This document shows positions 1-5,425 of a stretch of 5,425 nt of DNA, piece after piece (the stretch's first letter is position 1; the number at the start of each line of letters is the position of its first letter). The position numbers and the translations under genes are program-made. The notes beneath the pieces were generated by a model. The model was not told where the DNA came from, did no database searches, and saw nothing but the letters and a program-made list of their open reading frames with translations. The DNA comes from a bacterium (GTDB lineage: Bacteria > Bipolaricaulota > Bipolaricaulia > UBA7950 > UBA9294): positions 1-5,425 of the forward strand of contig DAOVHV010000086.1 in assembly GCA_030671645.1 (NCBI GenBank), in the 5' to 3' direction.

Positions 1-75
1 GCTATAACGTCGCTCTTCAAGTCGTTCTTGGACAATGAGTTTTGACAAGGCATTGAGTTCGTATGTATTGAACAT
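1..75 (-). CDS. Small unidentified protein, N-terminal fragment (runs off left edge)
   Basis: The first 25 codons of a gene are visible, starting MFNTYELNALSKLI and continuing with a charged, helix-prone stretch rich in Glu and Arg (QERLEERRYS) to the window edge. The start is well supported: an AGGAGG Shine-Dalgarno sequence lies at 80-85, four bases before the ATG at 73-75. The gene begins 23 bases after the stop of the ArsR-type regulator on the same strand with no promoter visible between them, so the two are probably co-transcribed. I do not recognise the family. The visible part has no signal peptide or membrane segment. Being cotranscribed with a regulator suggests it is either a target or a partner of that regulator, which is inference only. 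Confidence 0.7.
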   Translation of the reverse strand, partial: MFNTYELNALSKLIVQERLEERRYS

Positions 76-98
76 GATTCCTCCTCTCGAATTTCGGG

Positions 99-1211
99 CT
101 ATGCTGATTCTTGATCGTTCTCAAGGAATGCCTTGAGAGATTGAAGGGCTGCATCCAAACCTTCCGAACGGGCCCCGAATCTCTGACGGTGCCCGTTTTC
201 CTTCGTTTCGACATGAATAGACACCAGCCCAGCAAGGCGGAGAGCCGACAAATGATGGATGATGGTCGGCATTCGCAGGCGCAGGCATTTGGTCAGCTCA
301 GCCATGGTCATTGGCTCTTGATGCAAGTACCGAAGTATTCGCAATCTCGTGGGATCAGCCAGTGCTTTCAGGGAGACACGAAGGGCGTCGGGAACTGGCT
401 CTCCAGGAACGAGGGAATCTTCGACCGGGCGTGCTCCGAATGTCCACAGTCGATGGCTAGTCCCAATTGCGTGGATTTGTACAAAGGGATTGATCCAGTA
501 TGACGGAACCAGTATCAGTTCCTCTATGTTCGGAAGATCGGCATAGCGAATTCCTTGCGAAATCTCCTCAATGAGGGCCATGGATGAAAGCATCTTCGAT
601 CGTTCTTGTGCATGTCCGAGAGCTCGTTTCAGTTTCGGGGCAATTCTCTGCTCCTCTTCTTTGAAGAAGACATCCTGATAGTTGCGCAGTGCACGTAGCA
701 ACCCTTCACCGAATGCCTCCGCTTGGGACCATGTGTCCAGGATCAACGTCAGATCCTCGAGACCTGGACCAGGATGCCGCGACTTCTTCTTCGACGTCCG
801 AAACGCGCGCAATGTCTCCAGATCAGTTTCATTCCAGGAGCCCTCCTTCGAAATCGAGACCAACAGCTGCTGCTCCAGAGAGCACTTGTCATCCTGAATC
901 GGACAACAAGCCAGCGCTGAGAGTCGGTTCTGCGCCTGAATCTGTGAAAGAGCAACGAGGCAGTGCTCAACATCTTTGGGATGAGGCAAGGAGTAGATCC
1001 ACTTGGCAGGAGTATCGAGGACAACGAGCGACGTATCTAAGACCTCTCGATCTTCGGATTGGAGACGCGCTCTCATTCCGGAGGCCCATGAACTGCGAAC
1101 GCCAAATCTCTTGGGTTCTTTGAGAACGGCATAACTGATAAAGAAGTCGTAGGCGGTTCCTAAATCCCAGCTGATTCTCATCCGGTCTGTCGCGTGTTCA
1201 TTGGAAAGCAT
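99..1211 (-). CDS. ArsR-type winged-helix transcriptional regulator with long N-terminal domain
   Basis: This 370-residue protein ends in an ArsR-like winged helix. Residues 281-296 (LKALADPTRLRILRYL) are the classic first helix of the family, the recognition helix and following strand are at about 313-333 (MPTIIHHLSALRLAGLV), and a charged wing follows. The first 270 residues form a separate domain beginning ISWDLGTAYDFFISYAVLKE, which I associate with long ArsR relatives of Chloroflexi and Firmicutes, where its ligand is generally unknown. Ordinary ArsR proteins have about 100 residues, so this is an extended architecture. Cysteines at 102, 103 and 110 (CCPIQDDKC) could bind metal or sense redox, but nothing proves it. 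An upstream ATG at 1235 would add eight residues, but it lies about 8 bases after the predicted transcription start and has no Shine-Dalgarno sequence. The ATG at 1211 has AAGGAG six bases ahead. The gene is probably autoregulated through two operators in front of it and is followed closely by a small gene. Confidence 0.88.
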   Translation of the reverse strand: MLSNEHATDRMRISWDLGTAYDFFISYAVLKEPKRFGVRSSWASGMRARLQSEDREVLDTSLVVLDTPAKWIYSLPHPKDVEHCLVALSQIQAQNRLSALACCPIQDDKCSLEQQLLVSISKEGSWNETDLETLRAFRTSKKKSRHPGPGLEDLTLILDTWSQAEAFGEGLLRALRNYQDVFFKEEEQRIAPKLKRALGHAQERSKMLSSMALIEEISQGIRYADLPNIEELILVPSYWINPFVQIHAIGTSHRLWTFGARPVEDSLVPGEPVPDALRVSLKALADPTRLRILRYLHQEPMTMAELTKCLRLRMPTIIHHLSALRLAGLVSIHVETKENGHRQRFGARSEGLDAALQSLKAFLENDQESA

Positions 1212-1217
1212 CGCGGA

Positions 1218-1223
1218 CTCCTT
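1218..1223 (-). promoter_or_regulatory. Ribosome binding site that decides the regulator start
   Basis: On the minus strand this reads AAGGAG, followed by a six-base spacer and the ATG at 1211. It lies downstream of the alternative ATG at 1235, which has no comparable sequence, and so favours the shorter protein. Confidence 0.8.
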
Positions 1224-1224
1224 G

Positions 1225-1238
1225 TAGATCGCCATCTA
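1225..1238. promoter_or_regulatory. Putative operator A (downstream copy)
   Basis: The sequence TAGATCGCCATCTA is an inverted repeat with perfect 5-bp arms (TAGAT/ATCTA) around CGCC. With three further bases (AGT) it forms a 17-bp direct repeat with operator B, differing at one position. It starts about five bases after the predicted transcription start of the regulator gene, where a bound dimer would block initiation or early elongation. The assignment to the regulator encoded next to it is inference from position and from the known habit of ArsR proteins to bind inverted repeats at their own promoters. Confidence 0.65.
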
Positions 1239-1249
1239 AGTTAGACATA

Positions 1250-1278
1250 TATATAACATAGACCGCCATCTAAGTCAA
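1250..1278 (-). promoter_or_regulatory. Sigma-70 type promoter of the ArsR-type regulator
   Basis: Read on the minus strand, a -35 element TTGACT (1273-1278) is followed by a 17-base spacer and a -10 element TATATA (1250-1255) inside an AT-rich run. The predicted transcription start is near 1243, which gives a leader of about 32 bases before the ATG at 1211. Element sequences and spacing are close to consensus. The spacer contains operator B. Confidence 0.75.
1259..1272. promoter_or_regulatory. Putative operator B (inside the promoter spacer)
   Basis: The sequence TAGACCGCCATCTA is the second copy of the operator palindrome, with one mismatch between its arms (TAGAC/ATCTA). It occupies 14 of the 17 bases between the -35 and -10 elements, so bound protein would exclude RNA polymerase. 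Its centre lies 34 bp from that of operator A, about three helical turns, which would put two bound dimers on roughly the same face of the DNA. A lone half-site TAGAC occurs between them at 1242-1246. Confidence 0.65.
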
Positions 1279-1408
1279 GAACAGAAGACTACCTCCCTGG
1301 TTGTACACGAGTACGTTGAAGCGCTGACAAGCTTCAGCAGGGTGGTGGATAGATCCGCATGCGATGTGTAGACCCAGGTTCCTTGAGCCCAGTCGTGCAG
1401 AATAGGCG

Positions 1409-2635
1409 TTACCGTTCGTAGATCTTCGCCTCTTCCGTGAATCCGTTGACCTGATCTGCCATCAACCCGGGAAACACCTCGACCTTGAGGCGTTTGTCAT
1501 CCAGAAACTGGAACAAGACTGTACCTTCAACGTGCTGAGGATACACCCGTACAAAAATATCGGGAGCCGCTGTTCGAGTGATGCCGAACCACGGCTCGTC
1601 CGTTGACGCGATGATGTACTGAGACCCCACCAGCTCGTATTTCACCAGTCCTGATTCCACGGTAACCAGTGCAGGATGAGGATTCAGGTTCCCGATTGCG
1701 TACTGCGCCGTGCGTCCGTCGTAAGATCCTAAGGAGACGAAAATCGCCCTGGGGTCTATGGGATCGGGAGCAACGGCGAGATGCGTACTCCAGTAACCGA
1801 CTTGCTGATCCGGAGCCACCGTACCTGTGATGTCCGAGTTGCCTGCATACCCGTTGGTGTTCTCGACAAACCAGTTACCCATCAACGCACCGTGAACGTC
1901 GTGATCGAGCTTACCTCCCAACGGATCAACTTGTCGCACGTTCTTGGTCAGTAGCCGGCTGCGAACGGGCTCGTCGAAATAGTCGTAGGGATCGACAGTG
2001 TGGACCTTCCACGGCTCGACCACGTAGCTGAGTGGATTAACGAAGCCGGGAAGGATGACGCGATCGTCGTGCACTGAGAAGTCAAACCCCGCGGTCCCGC
2101 CGTCGTACGCGATAATCTCACCGGCAGAGATGAGAATACGCTCAAATGCAGATCGGTTGGACGAAAGCGTTCCGTCAAGATGGGCAAGTGCGCCAACTAG
2201 TTCTTCGAGATGAATCCAAATGGTGAACACATCGCACGAATGTTCGATGATCACACGATAATCATCGCGCATGAAGTCGACTTGGACGACCACACCATCA
2301 GCGGGAGAATGGACGGTGTAAGTATCGAGCGGCACGTCCAGACTGGCCCAGTAGTAGTACTGATGATCCACCGGCGTCACATGGGCGCCGGTCATCAATC
2401 CGAGGGGAAAGATGTGGCTGAGATCGGCCGGATCCGCCGGAGCGGCCGTGAATCGTACGTCTCCCGAACCTTGACACTGACCGCGCGTGAAGTATTGGGA
2501 CAGAGGTTCCAAATTCCACGGATCAACCGACGGTTCCCAGAACCCAAACACACCGGCGAAACAACCGGTCAGCAACGAGACTCCTAGTACGGCGGCTACG
2601 AGAGCGAACTTCTTCCTTTTGGTCATGACCTTCAT
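1409..2635 (-). CDS. Exported lipoprotein with degenerate LytM/M23-peptidase-like domain
   Basis: The 408-residue protein starts MKVMTKRKKFALVAAVLGV and has a lipobox LLTG|C with the lipidated cysteine at residue 25. The +2 residue is Phe, so outer-membrane sorting is likely if the cell has one. Residues 85-190 follow the order of an M23/LytM fold: HVTPVDH at 85-91, VHSPADGVVVQV at 108-119, IWIHLEEL at 139-146, then SAGEIIAYDGGTAG at 170-183. The final HxH zinc and catalytic pair of active enzymes is missing, with FDFSVHD in its place, so peptidase activity is unlikely. The rest (about 191-408) is unrecognised, rich in Asp, Pro and aromatic residues, with KLDHDVHGALMGNWF at 242-256 as a distinctive segment. 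The reading frame stays open to an ATG at 2788, but that would bury the signal peptide 51 residues in. The ATG at 2635, with GGTGAG ahead, is preferred over the one at 2626. Exact function is unknown. Confidence 0.8.
   Translation of the reverse strand: MKVMTKRKKFALVAAVLGVSLLTGCFAGVFGFWEPSVDPWNLEPLSQYFTRGQCQGSGDVRFTAAPADPADLSHIFPLGLMTGAHVTPVDHQYYYWASLDVPLDTYTVHSPADGVVVQVDFMRDDYRVIIEHSCDVFTIWIHLEELVGALAHLDGTLSSNRSAFERILISAGEIIAYDGGTAGFDFSVHDDRVILPGFVNPLSYVVEPWKVHTVDPYDYFDEPVRSRLLTKNVRQVDPLGGKLDHDVHGALMGNWFVENTNGYAGNSDITGTVAPDQQVGYWSTHLAVAPDPIDPRAIFVSLGSYDGRTAQYAIGNLNPHPALVTVESGLVKYELVGSQYIIASTDEPWFGITRTAAPDIFVRVYPQHVEGTVLFQFLDDKRLKVEVFPGLMADQVNGFTEEAKIYER
2561..2563 (-). other. Lipobox cysteine codon (signal peptidase II cleavage point)
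   Basis: This Cys codon ends the motif Leu-Leu-Thr-Gly-Cys, which follows a basic n-region (TKRKK) and a hydrophobic core (FALVAAVLGVSLL). The mature, lipid-anchored protein of 384 residues would begin here. Confidence 0.8.
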
Positions 2636-2908
2636 AGCTCTCACCGAACCGATTATGCCTGCTATGTGTTTGAACGAGTCCGTGGATAGAATGTCCGGGG
2701 CCCACTTGCTTGGATGATAGTTCTTGCCGTAGTGGAAGAAGGTCGATGAGGGTGTGTCCGAATCGCATCTGAGCATGCAAGCGGACACCGCACCGGTTCC
2801 CTATTCCAAGCTTCAGATAACCCGAGGACAGTGGAAGTCTCGGCGTGAGATGCAGTCCGACAAAGATGGAAAGGACACGGTATGACAAACTGGGAAAGAC
2901 AAGCCACC
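2636..2908. other. Intergenic region without a recognisable gene
   Basis: About 270 bases separate the metallophosphoesterase relic from the lipoprotein start. All three minus frames are open for long stretches, but none of the translations resembles a known family, none has a good ribosome binding site, and all would run into the signal peptide in the wrong register or bury it. I see no consensus promoter, terminator hairpin with a T run, or structured RNA. The lipoprotein promoter probably lies here. A CATAAT hexamer near 2652-2657 is a weak -10 candidate without a proper -35. Confidence 0.5.
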
Positions 2909-2956
2909 CAAGGCTCAGACGTTTCCGTGGATATCAGACAGCACAGCCAGTTTCAG
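2909..2956 (-). pseudogene. Relic of a metallophosphoesterase gene (N-terminus only)
   Basis: Starting eight bases after the hisC stop codon, the minus strand reads LKLAVLSDIHGNV, then TGA, then Ala-Leu. This matches the N-terminus of YfcE/MJ0936-type metallophosphoesterases, whose genes typically begin M-K-x-A-V-x-S-D-I-H-G-N-x-x-A-L. Asp 8 and His 10 are the metal-binding DxH motif. The expected ATG is CTG, one base different, and codon 14 is a stop at the place where the family has a variable residue. After Ala-Leu the similarity ends. The simplest reading is a gene that followed hisC in the operon, lost its start, gained a stop and had its body deleted or decayed. The match is short, so chance is not excluded, but its register, strand and position right after hisC support it. 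Confidence 0.55.
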
Positions 2957-2963
2957 CCCTAGC

Positions 2964-4067
2964 TCAGGAGGCAAGGATCTCACCCAATGTCATGATGAAT
3001 CGTTCGTTTTGATCGGGTGTGCCGATCGACACGCGGAGGAATTCGGGCAGATCGTATCCTCTGCACGGGCGCACGATGACGCCGCGTTTGAGCAAACTCT
3101 GCTGAACGGTTGAAGCGTTGAGGCCGATTCGGATCAGGATGAAGTTGGTGTGAGATTCTGCGTAGCTCAATCCCAACCGGTCCAACTCGCGACACAGAAC
3201 CTGTCGTCCGATCTTGTTGGTATCCACGGACTGGGTGACAAAGTCGGAATCCTTCAAAGCGGCGATGCCGGCGGCCTGAGCCAGCCCGTTCACGTTAAAC
3301 GGCGGTTTGATTTTGAATAAGGTGGAGATCACTTCGGGATGGGCAAAGCCATAGCCGATGCGAATGCCGGCCAGTCCGTAAACTTTGGAGAACGTGCGTA
3401 GCACGAACACGTTCTTTCGCCTCCCCCGGACATAGGCGAGCGAATTCGGGAAGGAATCCGAATCGACCATCTCGTAATAGGCTTCGTCTAGCACGATGAT
3501 GACGCTTTCCGGCACGCGCCGTATGAATGCATCAACTGCGTCGGCATGGACGATGGTTCCGGTGGGATTGTTGGGATTGCAGACGTAGACGATCTTGGTT
3601 CGTTCCGTGATCGCATCCGCCATCGCGTTCAGATCAATGCCATGGCCCGAGGTGAGCGGCGTTTTGATCATGCGGGCACGCATGGCCGCTGTATAGATAT
3701 CGTACATGGGGAAGGACGATCGGCTGACCACGACCTCGTCCCCATCCTCGAGATAGGCCATCGAGAGTTCGAGGATGAGGTCGTCGGCTCCGTTGCCGAC
3801 AGCCACTTGAGACATGTCGATGCTGAAATGCTCGGCCAATGCGGAACGAAACTCGTAATTGGCACCATCAGGATAATGATTCAGCTTGGGAAGGGCTGCT
3901 TTCATGGCGGCAAGTGCTTTTGGAGAGACGCCAAGAGGGTTCTCATTGGATGCCATCTTGATAACATCGTCGAGACCGTACTCACGCTTGACGTCTTCGA
4001 TCGGTTTGCCGGGAACATAGGGGTTGATGGATTCCAATCCATGCTGCTGATGAATGCCTTTGCTCAT
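2964..4067 (-). CDS. hisC: Histidinol-phosphate aminotransferase (HisC family)
   Basis: A full-length, 367-residue class I/II PLP-dependent aminotransferase. In histidine synthesis it converts imidazole acetol phosphate and glutamate to L-histidinol phosphate and 2-oxoglutarate in the cytoplasm. Visible signatures are NPYVPGKPIEDVKREYG (15-31), the substrate region ASNENPLG (39-46), the PLP-phosphate loop GNGADD (91-96), NPNNPTG (164-170), LDEAYYE (193-199) with Asp 194 and Tyr 197 contacting PLP, the Schiff-base lysine Lys 228 in TFSKVYGLAGIRIGYG, and the carboxylate-binding arginine Arg 345 in LRVSIGT. All key residues are present. The ATG lies four bases after the stop of the acyl-CoA synthetase gene, and AAAGGAG, 11 bases ahead, overlaps that gene's end, so expression is likely coupled. 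No other his gene is in view. An aromatic amino acid aminotransferase role, seen in some HisC relatives, cannot be excluded. Confidence 0.94.
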   Translation of the reverse strand: MSKGIHQQHGLESINPYVPGKPIEDVKREYGLDDVIKMASNENPLGVSPKALAAMKAALPKLNHYPDGANYEFRSALAEHFSIDMSQVAVGNGADDLILELSMAYLEDGDEVVVSRSSFPMYDIYTAAMRARMIKTPLTSGHGIDLNAMADAITERTKIVYVCNPNNPTGTIVHADAVDAFIRRVPESVIIVLDEAYYEMVDSDSFPNSLAYVRGRRKNVFVLRTFSKVYGLAGIRIGYGFAHPEVISTLFKIKPPFNVNGLAQAAGIAALKDSDFVTQSVDTNKIGRQVLCRELDRLGLSYAESHTNFILIRIGLNASTVQQSLLKRGVIVRPCRGYDLPEFLRVSIGTPDQNERFIMTLGEILAS

Positions 4068-4071
4068 GCTG

Positions 4072-5425
4072 TCAGCTACTCCTTTGATGGGGCGCTCCGT
4101 TTGTCGGAATCAGTCGTACGTCGCCTGCTGCGCATCCTCGTTCGAACAGAAAAACAGGATTGAGATCAAGTTCCTCGATTCCATGGAAGCGATACGGAAG
4201 CCGGGAGATGTCTGAAACCAGTTGCGCCAATGCGGGGATATCTCTGAGAACCTTGCCTCTTGACCCTCTCAAGATCTCGATTCCGTCGAGGCTTTCGATC
4301 ATACGATGCGCTTCGGTCACGGATACCGGCGCTACGCGAAGTACGAGATCTTTGAAGATTTCCGTGTAGATTCCTCCCAGCCCAACAGCGATCACGGGCC
4401 CGAATTGCCGGTCGTTCGATAGTCCTACGATGGCTTCCACCGGATCCTCGATCATCGCCGAAATCAGCACGCCGTGAAATCCACCCAACGGTGTGAGTCC
4501 TTTCATTTTCGAGAAGGCCGCTTCGATATCACCCGGAGACGTCAAGTGAAGGGCTACGCCACCCAAATCCGTTTTATGCACGACCATCGGAGACACGATC
4601 TTCATGGCCACCGCGCTCTCAAGGGTACGTGGATGTTTGAACGATCGTGCAGCATACACTGCCTCATCGGCGGTGCGGGCGAAGATGCGCGGAATGACGG
4701 GAAATCCAAGACCTTCCAACCAATCCATGGCTTCGGGTTCCGTCGGTCGTTGCTCCCAGGGCAGCCTCTCCTTGGTCGTTGCACCCATGCCCTCAACAGG
4801 AGAAACGCCTTTAGGCGTTTCTCCCGTAAGCGCGTGCTTCGCGCGCGCGGCGTGCTCAGCGTACGTGGCCAAATGAGCGAGAACGCGCGCGCACCGTTCC
4901 CCTGTTACGAAGTTGGGAACGTTGCCGGCCTTGAGAATCGGGAGCGCCGCTTGTGCCGGCCGACCGGCGACGAACGACGCTGCGATCGGCTTGCCCGTCT
5001 CCCGAGCGGCGGCAACGACACCTCGCGCAACTGGGGCGACATCGAGGTAGGGCGTGTTCACATTGATGGCGATTGCGGCGTCGTATTCGCTCAAGGCCTC
5101 GATCAGAGTGACTTGGTAGTCATCCTCTGTCCCTTGCACCGTCAGATCGAACGGATTTGTGAACGAGCAGAAAGGCGAAATCCTTTCCGCCAAGCGATCG
5201 CGCAGATCGGGACTTGGAGGAGTTATCTCAAGCCCTACGCGATCGCCGGCATCCGCCGCCAACACCCCGGGGCCACCGGAATTAGTGACGATGGCAATGC
5301 GATTCCCTCGCACAGGGGGTAGATGCACGAATCCTCGACACAGATCAAACATCTCTTCGATGCCGTCAACTCGAATGGCTCCACATTGGGCCAGTGCGGC
5401 CTCGTACACGGCATCCGATCCGGCC
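4072..5425 (-). CDS. Acetate--CoA ligase (ADP-forming) family protein, C-terminal part (runs off right edge)
   Basis: The last 450 residues of a fused alpha-beta acyl-CoA synthetase (ADP-forming), an enzyme class that couples acyl-CoA hydrolysis to ATP formation or runs in reverse. The visible part opens with AGSDAVYEAALAQCG, the conserved stretch that follows the SHTG motif, so the gene continues beyond the window and the GTG at 5407-5409 is an internal Val codon. A succinyl-CoA-ligase-like flavodoxin domain follows at about 40-180 (IVTNSGGPGVLAAD at 45-58, NPFDLT at 90-95). Next is a linker holding an in-frame palindrome, then an ATP-grasp domain at about 225-440 with VVHKTDLGG at 281-289, GPVIAVGLGGIYTE at 342-355 and ELDLNPVF at 418-425. 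The His in HKTD corresponds to the beta-subunit His reported to be phosphorylated in archaeal ADP-forming acetyl-CoA synthetases. There is no C-terminal GNAT domain, so it is not a Pat-type acetyltransferase with that layout. The acyl substrate is unknown. Confidence 0.9.
   Translation of the reverse strand, partial: AGSDAVYEAALAQCGAIRVDGIEEMFDLCRGFVHLPPVRGNRIAIVTNSGGPGVLAADAGDRVGLEITPPSPDLRDRLAERISPFCSFTNPFDLTVQGTEDDYQVTLIEALSEYDAAIAINVNTPYLDVAPVARGVVAAARETGKPIAASFVAGRPAQAALPILKAGNVPNFVTGERCARVLAHLATYAEHAARAKHALTGETPKGVSPVEGMGATTKERLPWEQRPTEPEAMDWLEGLGFPVIPRIFARTADEAVYAARSFKHPRTLESAVAMKIVSPMVVHKTDLGGVALHLTSPGDIEAAFSKMKGLTPLGGFHGVLISAMIEDPVEAIVGLSNDRQFGPVIAVGLGGIYTEIFKDLVLRVAPVSVTEAHRMIESLDGIEILRGSRGKVLRDIPALAQLVSDISRLPYRFHGIEELDLNPVFLFERGCAAGDVRLIPTNGAPHQRSS
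4079..4085 (-). promoter_or_regulatory. Shine-Dalgarno sequence of hisC inside the upstream gene
   Basis: The minus strand reads AAAGGAG, 11 bases before the hisC ATG. It lies just upstream of the TGA (4072-4074) of the synthetase gene, so ribosomes finishing that gene stop next to the hisC start. The spacing is a little long, consistent with translational coupling. Confidence 0.65.
4799..4824. repeat. Perfect 26-bp palindrome in the synthetase interdomain linker
   Basis: Two 12-bp arms, GGAGAAACGCCT (4799-4810) and AGGCGTTTCTCC (4813-4824), are exact reverse complements around TT. In the minus-strand coding frame this encodes GETPKGVSP, placed between the flavodoxin-like and ATP-grasp domains. 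The hairpin would form in RNA from either strand. There is no adjacent T run on the coding strand, so it does not look like an intrinsic terminator. It may be a copy of a dispersed short palindromic element tolerated in a flexible linker. Confidence 0.85.

Noticed and set aside
1316..1336. Small inverted repeat (TGAAGC ... GCTTCA) as a terminator of the lipoprotein gene
   Set aside because: Stem of only six base pairs and no T run on either side. Not convincing as an intrinsic terminator.
1350..1363. Third operator-like site (TAGATCCGCATGCG)
   Set aside because: Shares the TAGATC half only. The rest is a different local palindrome (CGCATGCG) and the position is about 100 bases upstream of the promoter, so it is not counted as an operator.
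1276..1408. Possible short coding relic between the lipoprotein and the regulator promoter
   Set aside because: Two minus frames are open for about 45 codons, but neither has a start with a ribosome binding site or resembles a known family. In about 130 bases this is expected by chance.
2636..2788. 51-codon N-terminal extension of the lipoprotein
   Set aside because: It would place the basic n-region, hydrophobic core and lipobox far inside the protein, where signal peptidase II could not act in the normal way.
2523..2888. Minus-strand frame of 121 codons in the gap before the lipoprotein
   Set aside because: Overlaps the lipoprotein start in another register, has no good ribosome binding site, and its translation matches nothing I recognise.
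3546..4163. Plus-strand open frame (205 codons) opposite hisC
   Set aside because: Antisense to the well-supported hisC and without family motifs. The repeated Gly-Asp-His patterns mirror codons of the real gene.
4474..5322. Long plus-strand open frame (282 codons)
   Set aside because: It lies entirely antisense to the acyl-CoA synthetase gene, which has clear family motifs. The translation is rich in Arg, His and Cys with no recognisable motif, as expected of a shadow frame.
5407..5409. GTG as the start codon of the synthetase
   Set aside because: The frame stays open to the window edge and the upstream residues AGSDA continue the conserved family sequence, so this is an internal Val codon of a gene cut by the window.

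Overview
This 5425-base window comes from a moderately G+C-rich bacterium. All supported genes lie on the minus strand, so transcription runs from right to left. The organism cannot be fixed from the sequence. A lipoprotein signal with a clean lipobox, a fused ADP-forming acyl-CoA synthetase next to hisC, and a large ArsR-type regulator fit an environmental lineage such as Nitrospirota, NC10 or Chloroflexota. This placement is a guess at low confidence.

Right part (2964-5425): the C-terminal part of an acetate--CoA ligase (ADP-forming) type protein enters from the right edge. Its stop lies 4 bases before the start of hisC, whose Shine-Dalgarno sequence lies inside the upstream coding region, so the two are almost certainly one operon. 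A perfect 26-bp palindrome is built in frame into the linker between the two halves of the synthetase. Directly after hisC is a short relic that reads as the start of a metallophosphoesterase (LKLAVLSDIHGNV, stop, AL). It has lost its ATG and is cut by a stop, which suggests the operon once had a third gene.

Middle (1409-2963): about 280 bases without a recognisable gene precede a 408-residue lipoprotein. Its central region looks like a LytM/M23 peptidase fold whose catalytic HxH pair has been replaced, so it is probably a non-enzymatic exported protein.

Left part (1-1280): an ArsR-type regulator with a long N-terminal domain and a C-terminal winged helix. A near-ideal sigma-70 promoter sits in front of it, with two copies of a 14-bp imperfect palindrome spaced 34 bp apart. 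One copy fills the -35/-10 spacer and the other lies just after the expected transcription start, which is the arrangement of an autorepressed gene. The promoter and a strong Shine-Dalgarno sequence place the start at 1211 rather than 1235. A small gene with a strong ribosome binding site starts 23 bases after the regulator and runs off the left edge, and is probably co-regulated.

I see no rRNA, tRNA, CRISPR array, insertion sequence or clear rho-independent terminator.
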